Shown: positions 27,423 to 35,253, counted from the stretch's first letter. The stretch is 63,024 nucleotides of DNA from Pedobacter sp. (GCA_014378705.1 JACMND010000047.1:1-63024), one strand, 5' to 3'. Notes: generated by a model from the letters alone, not told the origin. Numbers and translations: made by a program.

Positions 27423-28613
27423 ATGTACAAAACCTTAAAGCCGGTTTTAGAAAATGAACTGACTGAAATTGAAAATGCCGGATTATATAAGCGGGAAAGA
27501 ATAATTACATCACCACAAGGTGCGGATATTAACGTTCAGGGCGGCCAGCATGTAATAAATTTTTGCGCCAATAACTACCTCGGACTTTCATCACATCCAA
27601 AAGTAATTGAAGCCGCAAAGAATGCTATTGATACACACGGTTTTGGATTGTCGTCTGTTCGTTTTATTTGCGGGACTCAGGATATTCATAAAAAACTAGA
27701 AAAAAAGATATCCAAATTTTTAGGTACAGATGATACCATTCTATATGCCGCGGCGTTTGATGCCAACGGCGGGCTTTTTGAACCTTTATTTAATGAGCAG
27801 GATGCAATCATTTCTGATGCGTTAAATCATGCTTCTATAATAGACGGGGTTCGTTTATGTAAAGCACAGCGCTACCGTTACAATCATAATGATATGGCCG
27901 ATCTGGAAGAAAAGCTGAAAGAAAGCCGGCATTTACGTCACCGGGTTATTGTTACCGATGGTTCATTTTCTATGGACGGAACAATTGCCCAATTAGATCA
28001 GATTTGCGACCTGGCCGATAAATATGAGGCTTTGGTGATGATAGATGAATGTCATTCATCAGGTTTCATCGGTAAAACCGGTCGCGGAACTCACGAACAT
28101 CATCACGTTATGGGCCGCGTGGATATCATTACCGGAACATTAGGAAAGGCACTCGGCGGTGCCTCCGGAGGATTCACATCCGGACCAAAAGAAGTGATCG
28201 ATATTTTACGTCAGCGTTCCCGCCCATATTTATTTTCAAATACCCTGGCCCCGTCCATTGTTGGCGCATCCATAGCGGTTTTGGATATGCTCAGCGAAAC
28301 TTCTGAACTACGCGATAAGCTTGAACAAAATACAATGTACTTCAGGGAGAAAATGACCGAAGCAGGGTTCGATATTAAACCAGGCGTTCATCCAATTGTG
28401 CCGATCATGTTATATGATGCTAAATTGGCACAAGATTTTGCAGCCAGATTACTTGAGGAAGGAATTTATGTAATTGGGTTTTATTTCCCTGTAGTAGCCA
28501 AAGGGCAGGCCAGAATAAGGGTGCAACTCTCTGCGGCACATGAACAACATCATCTTGAAAAAGCAATTGAAGCATTTATCAAAGTGGGGAAAGAGCTTGG
28601 CGTTTTAAAATAG
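27423..28613 (+). CDS. kbl: Glycine C-acetyltransferase (2-amino-3-oxobutyrate CoA ligase)
   Basis: 396 residues from ATG 27423. An upstream TTG at 27393 lies in front of the promoter box and is rejected. It is a PLP enzyme of the alpha-oxoamine synthase family: [13 protein letters not shown] at 47-59, [23 protein letters not shown] at 205-217, and the PLP lysine Lys242 in [10 protein letters not shown]. It splits 2-amino-3-oxobutyrate with CoA into glycine and acetyl-CoA, completing the Tdh step. Serine palmitoyltransferase is a paralogue in Bacteroidota, but the motif set and length fit Kbl better. It is not next to tdh, which lies 20 kb away in this window. Confidence 0.9.
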   Translation: MYKTLKPVLENELTEIENAGLYKRERIITSPQGADINVQGGQHVINFCANNYLGLSSHPKVIEAAKNAIDTHGFGLSSVRFICGTQDIHKKLEKKISKFLGTDDTILYAAAFDANGGLFEPLFNEQDAIISDALNHASIIDGVRLCKAQRYRYNHNDMADLEEKLKESRHLRHRVIVTDGSFSMDGTIAQLDQICDLADKYEALVMIDECHSSGFIGKTGRGTHEHHHVMGRVDIITGTLGKALGGASGGFTSGPKEVIDILRQRSRPYLFSNTLAPSIVGASIAVLDMLSETSELRDKLEQNTMYFREKMTEAGFDIKPGVHPIVPIMLYDAKLAQDFAARLLEEGIYVIGFYFPVVAKGQARIRVQLSAAHEQHHLEKAIEAFIKVGKELGVLK

Positions 28614-28644
28614 CACGTATAGCTTTCGTATATTCGCACGTATA
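28613..28644 (+). promoter_or_regulatory. Three phased CGTATA repeats upstream of the toxin-antitoxin remnant
   Basis: CGTATA occurs at 28616, 28627 and 28639. The first and last are part of the longer repeat GCACGTATA. The 11-12 bp spacing places them on one face of the helix, just before the decayed antitoxin's ATG at 28655. This is what an autoregulatory operator of a toxin-antitoxin operon would look like, but no binding protein is known here. Confidence 0.3.
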
Positions 28645-28654
28645 ATTTAACGTC

Positions 28655-28916
28655 ATGGTATCTTCCAAACTTACTTTGAGTATGGAACCAGAAGTGGTTT
28701 ATTAAGCAAAAAATTGCTTAAGAGAAAAATATTAGCTTATCAAAAATGGTTGATAACTATTTACGAGCTACATCCAATTAAAAAAAACTATCGAAGGTTG
28801 ATTCTATTGAGATTTCAGACTGGGTAAAGAGCTTAGTAGCGGCTGATAAACCGACGTCTGATTTTGATCACAAGGCGGAGTTTTATAAACATTTAGAAGA
28901 AAAATACGGTCAATGA
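28655..28916 (+). pseudogene. Decayed antitoxin gene (DUF6364-like)
   Basis: The start VSSKLTLSMEPEVVY is followed by TAA. After a frameshift, EKNISLSKMVDNYLRATSN appears, with TAA just before it and another after it. The same frame then continues with SIEISDWVKSLVAADKPTSDFDHKAEFYKHLEEKYGQ and ends in TGA at 28914-28916. This is the shape of the short DUF6364-type antitoxin that precedes PIN toxins in Bacteroidota: ribbon-helix-helix-like N-terminus and C-terminal toxin-binding tail. At least three stops (probable CAA or AAA to TAA changes) and one frameshift destroy it. Its end overlaps the PIN gene as ATGA, as in an intact operon. Confidence 0.65.
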
Positions 28917-29329
28917 AATCAATTTTCCTTGACAGCGATGTATTATTGGATGCCTTGTTAAATCGGGCACCGTTTAATAAAGAAGCCATTGCTATACTTG
29001 AATTATTGCATAATAAAACACTGTTGGGTTTTACATCTTCAATAGCCTTTATTAACATTCATTATTTTCTTGGCAAAAAAGTACTATTAGGTCAAGGTGA
29101 ATTAGATATTATGAAAAAACTTAAAAAAGATATTTCTACAATCAGTATTGATGAACGGATAATTGATTATTCTCTGGAATCTAGATTTTCTGATTTTGAA
29201 GTTGCTGTCCAATATTACGCTGCTAAAAGTGTGGGATGCGAATGCATAGTCACAAGAAATTCGAAACATTATAAACATGCAAAAATTCCCGTTTTAAACG
29301 CAGAACAACTAATAAACTTATCTTTCTAA
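28913..29329 (+). CDS. PIN-domain (VapC-like) protein with degenerate active site
   Basis: 138 residues, PIN domain of the kind paired with DUF6364 antitoxins. VapC toxins are Mg-dependent RNases. The first acidic motif is present (FLDSDVLLDALLNRAPF: Asp7, Asp9). The usual DFEDA reads DFEVA (Val97), and the usual KDF of TRNxKDF reads KHY (His119), so two expected acidic residues are lost. The antitoxin before it is broken. The gene therefore probably no longer makes an active RNase. Its frame is intact and its stop overlaps the pheS ATG (TAATG), so it may be kept to carry ribosomes into pheS. The absence of these residues is judged from memory of the family. Confidence 0.8.
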   Translation: MKSIFLDSDVLLDALLNRAPFNKEAIAILELLHNKTLLGFTSSIAFINIHYFLGKKVLLGQGELDIMKKLKKDISTISIDERIIDYSLESRFSDFEVAVQYYAAKSVGCECIVTRNSKHYKHAKIPVLNAEQLINLSF

Positions 29330-30381
29330 TGCAAAATAAAATATCCCAATACACTGCAGAAATAAATGCCTTTCAATCCGCCCATGCAGAAGAAATTGAA
29401 ACTTTCCGTATTCGGTTTTTGGGAAGCAAAGGCATTATAAAAGATCTTTTTGAAGAATTTAAAACAGTATCGTCCGAAGAAAAGCGGATCATGGGGAAAG
29501 TATTAAATGAACTTAAGCAGCTTACAGAGGCTAAATACCAATCTTTGAAAGAAGGTTTGAATACGGTTACTGAAACTTTTAAAACAGAAGCGGATCTTAC
29601 ATTGCCCGGGCAGGGAATTGAATTAGGTTCACGTCATCCAATCTCATTAGTACGGAAAGAGATCATTGAGATATTTAAAAAATTAGGTTTTAACGTTACA
29701 GAAGGCCCTGAAATTGAAGATGACTGGCATAATTTTTCCGCTTTAAACTTTCCGGAAGAACATCCGGCGAGGGATATGCAGGATACTTTTTTTGTGAGCC
29801 TCAACCCAACCCTCTCCAAAGGAGAGGGAGAGGAAGCTTTTGCCTTACGTACCCATACCTCATCGGTTCAGGTACGAATGATGGAAAACGGCCAACCACC
29901 CTTTCGTGCGATCATGCCGGGCAGGGTTTACCGGAATGAAGCGATTTCTGCCCGTGCCCATTGTTTTTTTCATCAGGTAGAAGGATTGTATATCGATGAA
30001 AATGTATCTTTTGCGGATTTAAAACAAACCTTGTTTTACTTCGTAAAGGAATTATTTGGTGATGATACCAAAGTCCGTTTCAGACCATCTTACTTTCCGT
30101 TTACAGAACCATCTGCCGAGATGGATATTTCCTGTACAATTTGTAAAGGAACAGGCTGCCCCTTATGTAAACAAAGTGGATGGGTAGAGATTCTGGGTTG
30201 CGGAATGGTAGATCCCAATGTGCTTGAAAATTGCAAAATCGACAGTCAAAAATATACAGGTTTTGCATTTGGGATGGGTATTGAACGCATTACAAATCTT
30301 AAATATCAAATAAAAGATCTTCGTTTATTTTCGGAAAATGACATCAGGTTTTTACAGCAATTTCAATCCGAGCTGATCTGA
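29329..30381 (+). CDS. pheS: Phenylalanine--tRNA ligase alpha subunit
   Basis: 350 residues. It has an N-terminal coiled coil (about 1-85, with RIRFLGSKGIIKDLF), then the class II aminoacyl-tRNA synthetase core: HPISLVRKEIIEIFKKLGF, GPEIEDDWHNFSALNFPEEHPARDMQDTFF, RTHTSSVQVRMM (motif 2 region), PSYFPFTEPSAEMDI and GFAFGMGIERI (motif 3). PheT is not in the window. Residues about 158-170 (LNPTLSKGEGEEA) are an unusual insert encoded by a perfect DNA palindrome. CTICKGTGCPLCKQSGW adds a cysteine cluster common in the family. It is translated in overlap with both the PIN gene before it and the lipoprotein gene after it. Confidence 0.95.
   Translation: MQNKISQYTAEINAFQSAHAEEIETFRIRFLGSKGIIKDLFEEFKTVSSEEKRIMGKVLNELKQLTEAKYQSLKEGLNTVTETFKTEADLTLPGQGIELGSRHPISLVRKEIIEIFKKLGFNVTEGPEIEDDWHNFSALNFPEEHPARDMQDTFFVSLNPTLSKGEGEEAFALRTHTSSVQVRMMENGQPPFRAIMPGRVYRNEAISARAHCFFHQVEGLYIDENVSFADLKQTLFYFVKELFGDDTKVRFRPSYFPFTEPSAEMDISCTICKGTGCPLCKQSGWVEILGCGMVDPNVLENCKIDSQKYTGFAFGMGIERITNLKYQIKDLRLFSENDIRFLQQFQSELI
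29810..29828. repeat. Perfect palindrome inserted inside pheS
   Basis: CCCTCTCC, AAA, GGAGAGGG: an 8-bp perfect inverted repeat with a 3-base loop, within the pheS frame. It encodes part of the extra LNPTLSKGEGEEA peptide, which does not belong to normal PheS. The same CTCTCC/GGAGAG type of hairpin is common between genes in related Bacteroidota. Confidence 0.65.
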
Positions 30382-30797
30382 TGAAGTCAATTTTACCATT
30401 TCTTTTAATCAGTATTGCCATACTAAGTTGTAATAAAGACCAGGAAGGACGAATACCAGAAGTGCCGGTTAATTTCAGGGCACCGTTAAATGATCCAAAG
30501 TTAACCCGCCTTAACAGTGCCGGAGGTGTTGTGGTTATAAATGGTTATGGTGTAGCCGGAATTATTATTTATCGGCGACCGGATAATGCGTATGTTGCAT
30601 ATGACCGTTGCAGCTCTGTTAATCCGGAACAAATTTGTGCTGTAGAACCAGACGACCCTAGTTTAACGGCAACAGATCCATGCAGTGGTGCTAAATTTTC
30701 TTTATACGATGGAATGCCCGTTAAAGCACCTGCAAAACGGCCATTAAAAAAATACGATGTGATTATAACCAACTTTGAAATTTCGGTAATTAACTAA
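30381..30797 (+). CDS. Rieske-fold lipoprotein without cluster ligands
   Basis: 138 residues. A lipoprotein signal ends at Cys17 (LISIAILSCNKDQEG). The middle and C-terminal parts (VAYDRCSSVNPEQICAVEPDD, DPCSGAKFSLYDGMPVKAPAKRPLKKYDV) follow the layout of a Rieske [2Fe-2S] domain, including the closing PAKRPLKKYDV strand. The required CxH and CxxH ligand pairs are not there: only single cysteines (YDRC, DPCSG) remain and there is no His. It is probably a structural descendant that binds no cluster. Its role is unknown. The start overlaps the pheS stop (TGATG). Confidence 0.7.
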   Translation: MKSILPFLLISIAILSCNKDQEGRIPEVPVNFRAPLNDPKLTRLNSAGGVVVINGYGVAGIIIYRRPDNAYVAYDRCSSVNPEQICAVEPDDPSLTATDPCSGAKFSLYDGMPVKAPAKRPLKKYDVIITNFEISVIN

Positions 30798-30798
30798 A

Positions 30799-31374
30799 AT
30801 GGAAATTGATAAAATTAAGGAGAGCATAAAGAAGGCGGCCAGAGAGCTATTTCGTAAATACGGTTATCATAAAACGAGTGTAAATGAAATTGCTAAAAAA
30901 GCCAAAATCGCGAAAGCTACCATCTATAAATATTTTGAGAGCAAAGAAATGCTCCTTCAGGTTATTCTGATGGATTATATCCGTTACAGCATTCATGAGA
31001 TCATACAAAACCAAACCGAGGAAATAAACCAGGAAACTTATTTAAGCAACATTATTTTACGAACAAGCCGTTTGTCTTATACCGTTTGTAATGAATTTAT
31101 AGGCTGGGAATTTATTCGCGAATCAACAAATTCGCAGGAATTTTTAAAAATCTTATCAGATGAACTTGAAAAGTTGCTGATTCAATCTTTTAATGAAGAA
31201 CCATTATTCCAGGCGGAAGATTATTCAGAAAGACTTCGTTTTCTGATAAAGGCCAGCAAAAGCATTGTCTTTTCATTTGCCTTTATCTCAGTGACGGATT
31301 CGGATGTTCGCAAAAATTTTGTTTCTTTTCAAAAAGAAATCCTTCCCTATCTGGTGAAAGCAGCTGTTAAATAA
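30799..31374 (+). CDS. TetR/AcrR-family transcriptional regulator
   Basis: 191 residues. The N-terminal helix-turn-helix (about residues 8-55) reads KAARELFRKYGYHKTSVNEIAKKAKIAKATIYKYFESKEMLL, typical of TetR repressors. The C-terminal ligand-binding part is not diagnostic. It starts 1 bp after the Rieske-like lipoprotein gene, so it is in the PIN-pheS-lipoprotein transcript. No transporter or enzyme gene that it could obviously regulate lies next to it. Confidence 0.9.
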   Translation: MEIDKIKESIKKAARELFRKYGYHKTSVNEIAKKAKIAKATIYKYFESKEMLLQVILMDYIRYSIHEIIQNQTEEINQETYLSNIILRTSRLSYTVCNEFIGWEFIRESTNSQEFLKILSDELEKLLIQSFNEEPLFQAEDYSERLRFLIKASKSIVFSFAFISVTDSDVRKNFVSFQKEILPYLVKAAVK

Positions 31375-31461
31375 ATATTAAGGTAGGGATAGATTAAAAT
31401 TTTGTACTAACTTGGTTTTGTTGTAACTAATCCTTGTTTATCAATCATATCATATTTTATT

Positions 31462-31569
31462 ATGAACAACGAACTAACAGATTTTTCTAACTTAATTGAC
31501 CAGCAGTTTAATTTTACTGAAGAACCGGTAAAGGGATTTTTAGAATTCATCTTAAGCTTTTTTAGATAG
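31462..31569 (+). CDS. Possible small protein of 35 residues
   Basis: A short open frame starts MNNELTDFSNLI and ends GFLEFILSFFR. It is the only sensible frame in the otherwise gene-free stretch 31375-31922. No homology was recognised and there is no strong ribosome-binding signal. The stretch also holds an AT-rich part with ATCTGCG-type phrases, the rlmD promoter box and the heptamer array. It may be noise. Confidence 0.15.
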   Translation: MNNELTDFSNLIDQQFNFTEEPVKGFLEFILSFFR

Positions 31570-31793
31570 TCATTCCAGTTAATTTTGTTATCTGCCAAGC
31601 TGTAGATTTCCGCAGATATTCGCAGATTAAGACTGGATATTCTCATTGAACAGGTCTTTCTTTAAACACGCATCCTTTTGCGTAAATCTGTTCAGCTTAC
31701 TATCGCCTATTTTGTAAAAAAAGAAAATACGTTCTCACCTTTCTGATCTGCTTATTTCTCTTTTTTTAAAAAAAATACACAAATCATTAAATG

Positions 31794-31801
31794 TATTTTT
31801 G
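31794..31801 (+). promoter_or_regulatory. -7 box (TATTTTTG) upstream of rlmD and the heptamer array
   Basis: TATTTTTG fits TAnnTTTG. Transcription would begin near 31805, which places the whole heptamer array in the 5' untranslated leader of rlmD. No clear -33 TTTG was found at 19-21 nt. Confidence 0.4.
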
Positions 31802-31812
31802 CGCCTTAATTT

Positions 31813-31900
31813 TTGCTAATTGCTAATTGCTAATTGCTAATTGCTAATTGCTAATTGCTAATTGCTAATTGCTAATTGCTAATTGCTAATTGCTAATTGC
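31813..31900 (+). repeat. Heptanucleotide tandem repeat, 12 perfect copies of TTGCTAA
   Basis: Twelve uninterrupted copies of the 7-base unit TTGCTAA run from 31813 to 31896, with a partial thirteenth after them. The array ends 22 bases before the rlmD ATG. The unit contains TTG, so artificial start codons appear in every third copy of each frame, and TAA stops lie in another frame. Perfect identity suggests recent slippage and a variable copy number. Confidence 0.95.
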
Positions 31901-31922
31901 TCAAACTTCAAACCTGATCCCA

Positions 31923-33377
31923 ATGAAATTCTCTGCTGATAAAAAATTTTTACAAAATATTCAGGTGGTTGATATTGCCGAAGAGGGCAAAGGGATCGGC
32001 AGATTTGATGATATGGTTATTTTTATTGATAATGCCGTTCCCGGAGATGTTTTGGATGTTGAGATCATGCGACGTAAAAAAAAATTTTACGAAGCCCGCA
32101 TTCAATTAATTGTTAAACCTTCTGAATATCGCAATGAACCGTTTTGTCAGCATTTTGGCGCTTGTGGCGGATGCAAATGGCAGCACATGGATTATGCGGC
32201 ACAGTTAATCTTTAAACAGAAAAGCGTTTCCGATGCCTTGCAGCGACTTGCTAAAGTAGATGTTAGTGGCATGGAACCGATTTTGCCATCAACAGCCACA
32301 CGTTATTACCGTAATAAACTGGAATATACCTTTTCAAATAAGCGCTGGCTTACGGATGAGGATATGTTAAACCGCGATGAAAGCGCAACGGAAATGAACG
32401 CCCTTGGCTATCACATTTCCGGCCGTTTTGATAAAATTTTGGATATTGTCCATTGTCATTTACAAGCTGATCCTTCAAATGATATCCGCAACTCTTTAAA
32501 AGATTTTGCACTCACTAATGGAATAAGCTTTTACGATTTAAGAGCACATCAGGGCGCTTTACGAAACCTGATTATCCGTAATTCAACTACCGGTGAAATG
32601 ATGGTGATTGTAGTTTTCGCTTTTGCGGATGAAGCACAGATTAAAATGGTAATGGAATTTTTAAAAGAAAGCTTTCCGCAGATCACCTCCCTGCTTTACA
32701 TCCAAAACCAAAAGAAAAACGATACTATTTTTGATCAGCAAGTTTTAATTTACAGTGGACCGGACCATATTTTTGAGAGTATGCCCGCCGGAAAGCCCGA
32801 AAATCCAACCTTAAAGTTTAAGATCGGAGCAAAATCTTTCTATCAGACCAACTCTGCACAGGCTCACGAGCTTTATAAAATAGCCCGGGATTTTGCGGAT
32901 TTTGAGGGAGGTGAACTGGTTTATGATCTGTATACAGGAGCCGGAACAATTGCCAATTTCATTGCCGCTGATGTTAAAGAAGTTATTGGTATAGAATACG
33001 TGCCAACAGCCATTGAAGATGCATATATCAATTCTGAAATTAATAATATCAGCAATACAAAATTCTTTGCGGGCGATATGAAAGACGTGTTGAACGCAGG
33101 GTTTATTCAGCTTCACGGTAAACCGGATGTGGTTATCACAGATCCGCCAAGAGCTGGAATGCATACAAATGTGATTGAGCGTTTATTGGAAATGGAAGCT
33201 CTTAAAATTGTTTATGTAAGTTGTAACGCCGCAACACAGGCAAGGGATATTGCTTTGTTAAAAGAGAAATATGCAGTAACCCGCATTAAACCGGTTGATA
33301 TGTTTCCACATACTCAGCACGTAGAAAATGTTGTTCTGCTGACATTAATTGCTAATTCTTCAGCAAAAACAATTTAA
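31923..33377 (+). CDS. rlmD: 23S rRNA (uracil-C5)-methyltransferase, RlmD/TrmA family
   Basis: 484 residues from ATG 31923. The frame is open further up into the heptamer repeat (TTG at 31890), but the TRAM domain starts properly here. Domains: TRAM (about 1-65, AEEGKGIGRFDDMVIFIDNAVPGD), a [4Fe-4S] cysteine cluster CQHFGACGGC (Cys75, 81, 84, with a fourth Cys in IVHCHLQ), and a Rossmann SAM-binding core (VYDLYTGAGTIANF, ITDPPRAGMH). The catalytic Cys is in YVSCNAATQARD. The family methylates U1939 or related uridines of 23S rRNA; RlmD is the best guess, and RlmCD is possible. Confidence 0.88.
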   Translation: MKFSADKKFLQNIQVVDIAEEGKGIGRFDDMVIFIDNAVPGDVLDVEIMRRKKKFYEARIQLIVKPSEYRNEPFCQHFGACGGCKWQHMDYAAQLIFKQKSVSDALQRLAKVDVSGMEPILPSTATRYYRNKLEYTFSNKRWLTDEDMLNRDESATEMNALGYHISGRFDKILDIVHCHLQADPSNDIRNSLKDFALTNGISFYDLRAHQGALRNLIIRNSTTGEMMVIVVFAFADEAQIKMVMEFLKESFPQITSLLYIQNQKKNDTIFDQQVLIYSGPDHIFESMPAGKPENPTLKFKIGAKSFYQTNSAQAHELYKIARDFADFEGGELVYDLYTGAGTIANFIAADVKEVIGIEYVPTAIEDAYINSEINNISNTKFFAGDMKDVLNAGFIQLHGKPDVVITDPPRAGMHTNVIERLLEMEALKIVYVSCNAATQARDIALLKEKYAVTRIKPVDMFPHTQHVENVVLLTLIANSSAKTI

Positions 33378-33382
33378 TTTTG
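33375..33382 (+). promoter_or_regulatory. -7 box (TAATTTTG) for the gene at 33416
   Basis: TAATTTTG matches TAnnTTTG. It overlaps the rlmD stop codon and lies 33 bases upstream of the next ATG, suggesting separate transcription of the small downstream gene. Confidence 0.35.
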
Positions 33383-33415
33383 CATCACCAAACGGTAAAT
33401 ATTACAAGCACGGTT

Positions 33416-33814
33416 ATGGAAATAAAAGATCTATTAGATCAGGAAAATAACAACAGGGAAAATAATGAGGCAAAAGAAAGCCCCCTCAAAAGTCTTGAAG
33501 CAGACATTAAAATTTACAGCGAATCTTTAAAAGAAGTGGCTATTGAAATAATGGCCGAAGGTATTTCTCTGTATCCTATTTTTGTCGCTCATCAGCATGA
33601 GGTTAAACTGGGTGAAATAATTCTCGACAAAGATGATTTGAGTACCAACTGGACGATTCAGGCTTCCACTATAGAAGAGTTTGTTGAACGTGGGATAATC
33701 CATCCCGAAAAAAAAGAAAAGTTTGTTAAGCAATTTAAAAATCCATCTGAATTTATGTGCCTTTTTGTGGTAGTTCCTGAAGGTGCCAATTTTATTTTCT
33801 TCCCCTATAATTAA
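33416..33814 (+). CDS. Conserved-looking hypothetical protein, 132 residues
   Basis: The ATG at 33416 is preferred over the TTG at 33380, which lies inside a promoter box. The protein is soluble and acidic at the N-terminus (DLLDQENNNRENNEAKESPLK), then has an ordered domain: SLKEVAIEIMAEGISLYPIFVAHQHEVKLGEIILDK, WTIQASTIEEFVERGII, and VVVPEGANFIFFPYN at the end. No family or signal peptide was recognised. Coding character looks genuine. It follows rlmD on the same strand. Confidence 0.65.
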   Translation: MEIKDLLDQENNNRENNEAKESPLKSLEADIKIYSESLKEVAIEIMAEGISLYPIFVAHQHEVKLGEIILDKDDLSTNWTIQASTIEEFVERGIIHPEKKEKFVKQFKNPSEFMCLFVVVPEGANFIFFPYN

Positions 33815-33870
33815 GTTTCATTACCTGTTTTTACATACTAAGGAATTTAATAACCCAAACAAAACTTCTT

Positions 33871-34274
33871 CACCCGACGAAAGGAAGGACCTCATTCAAA
33901 TATTACTGAGAGGCGTATGCAAAGGAACACGGAGATTTCTCCTCCCAAGGGGTCGTCGGAATGACGATGAATTATCTGGCCTTATTAACCGAAAATACTT
34001 TACAACCCTAACCCAACTGCCGTGACCCCGACATTGGGAGGGGTCTCATTCATATACAACTGAGGGGATTGTGGAAAGGAACACAGAGATTTCTCCTCCC
34101 AAGGGGTCGTCGGAATGACGATGAATTATCTGGCCTTATTAACCGAAAATACTTTACAACCCTAACCCAACTGCCGTCACCCCGACATTAGGAGGGGTCT
34201 CATTCATATACAACTGAGGGGATTGTGGAAAGGAACACAGAGATTTCTCCTCCCAAGGGGTCGTCGGAATGACG
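33871..34274 (+). repeat. 154-bp tandem repeat, about 2.6 copies, internally palindromic
   Basis: The marker AAAGGAACAC begins at 33921 (first, diverged copy), 34075 and 34229, giving a period of 154 bp. Copies 2 and 3 are nearly identical; copy 1 differs at its left end. Within each unit, CGTCACCCCGACATT...GGAGGGGTCTC is an imperfect inverse of GAGATTTCTCCTCCC...GTCGGAATGACG. No gene is supported between 33815 and 34368; open frames here come from the repeat. Confidence 0.9.
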
Positions 34275-34368
34275 GTTTGTTAACGGATAAACAACACTCC
34301 AACACATAAATCAACCTTAATTGTCCTTTGTGTTTACGTATATTGCTGATCAAATCTTAACACTTAAT

Positions 34369-34878
34369 ATGTCCAATCGTAAACTACTTATTCTAAATAA
34401 AAAACAGATTAGTCAGAAAATTGATCGTATGGCTTACCAGGTTCTTGAAGACAATTTGAATGAGACTGAAATTGTTATCGCCGGAATAGTTGAAACCGGC
34501 TACACAATTGCAATAAGGCTTAAAACGGTGCTTGAAAAGATTTCTCAAATCAAGATAATACTAATGAAAATTGAACTGGATAAAACCAGTAAACACTTAA
34601 AAGCCAACACGGATATAGAAATTGACTCCGTTAAAAACAAGGTGATTATTTTGGTTGATGACGTGCTGAACAGCGGCCGTACATTGGCTTACGGACTTGG
34701 GATTTTCCTTGATGTGCCTCTTAAAAAATTAAGGACTTTGGTACTGGTAGATCGTAACCACCGTATTTTTCCGGTGTCCCCTGACTTTACAGGGCTGGAA
34801 CTGGCTACAGTTTTAAAAGAACATGTAGAAGTAGTTTTAAATATTAAGGGAGAAGATGATGCTGTGTATTTGAGTTGA
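34369..34878 (+). CDS. PyrR-type phosphoribosyltransferase
   Basis: 169 residues from ATG 34369 (a TTG at 34321 is in frame but adds 16 non-family residues). The PRPP-binding motif VIILVDDVLNSGRTL is at about 96-110 and the N-terminal IVIAGIVETGYTIAIRL is typical. Type I phosphoribosyltransferases of this shape are annotated as PyrR-like or uracil/hypoxanthine phosphoribosyltransferases. In Bacteroidota they occur without a pyr operon attenuator, and no pyrimidine genes are nearby, so the substrate is uncertain. Confidence 0.8.
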   Translation: MSNRKLLILNKKQISQKIDRMAYQVLEDNLNETEIVIAGIVETGYTIAIRLKTVLEKISQIKIILMKIELDKTSKHLKANTDIEIDSVKNKVIILVDDVLNSGRTLAYGLGIFLDVPLKKLRTLVLVDRNHRIFPVSPDFTGLELATVLKEHVEVVLNIKGEDDAVYLS

Positions 34879-35226
34879 TTTTATTTATTCTGTCTTAATT
34901 AAAATTTAATTTTATCCTCATTAATCAATCCACATTTAAATTTAGATTTATCAGGAAAAACTACCCTGAACACTTAAAACTCTATTATTTCCCTTAGCCG
35001 TTGTATTTTAAAATTCTTGCCAAAAAGAATCGGAAAGCAAGAACAATATCGAAGATACAAATAGGAAATTATCAAGATGGGCACGCTTTGGTTTCTGATG
35101 ATTTCCGGCATTCTTTTTCTTGCGTTGCAGGAATGTCTTACTTACATTTTAATATGAACTGGGGCTGAGGAGGTTAACATAACGGTGATTATCCCAGCTT
35201 TGAGCTGATGAAATAGTTTGGAAAAT

Positions 35227-35253
35227 AGCTGGCAATAATACATTCTGCCAGCT
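35227..35253. terminator. Hairpin between phosphoribosyltransferase and aroK
   Basis: AGCTGGCA pairs perfectly with TGCCAGCT over an 11-base loop. It lies about 35 bp past the aroK stop and 350 bp past the phosphoribosyltransferase stop, so it could end either convergent gene. The T-run is weak on both sides. The rest of 34879-35290 shows nothing recognisable. Confidence 0.35.

Noticed and set aside
31407-31646. 79-codon open frame on the minus strand
   Set aside because: No family-like sequence. It contains ATCTGCG-type phrases common in intergenic DNA of this group, and no ribosome-binding signal.
31813-31900. Heptamer array as a CRISPR array
   Set aside because: The unit is 7 bases with no spacers. 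It is a simple tandem repeat.
33871-34274. 154-bp repeat as a CRISPR array or as coding sequence
   Set aside because: Full-length tandem identity without variable spacers, and open frames within it have no protein-like composition.
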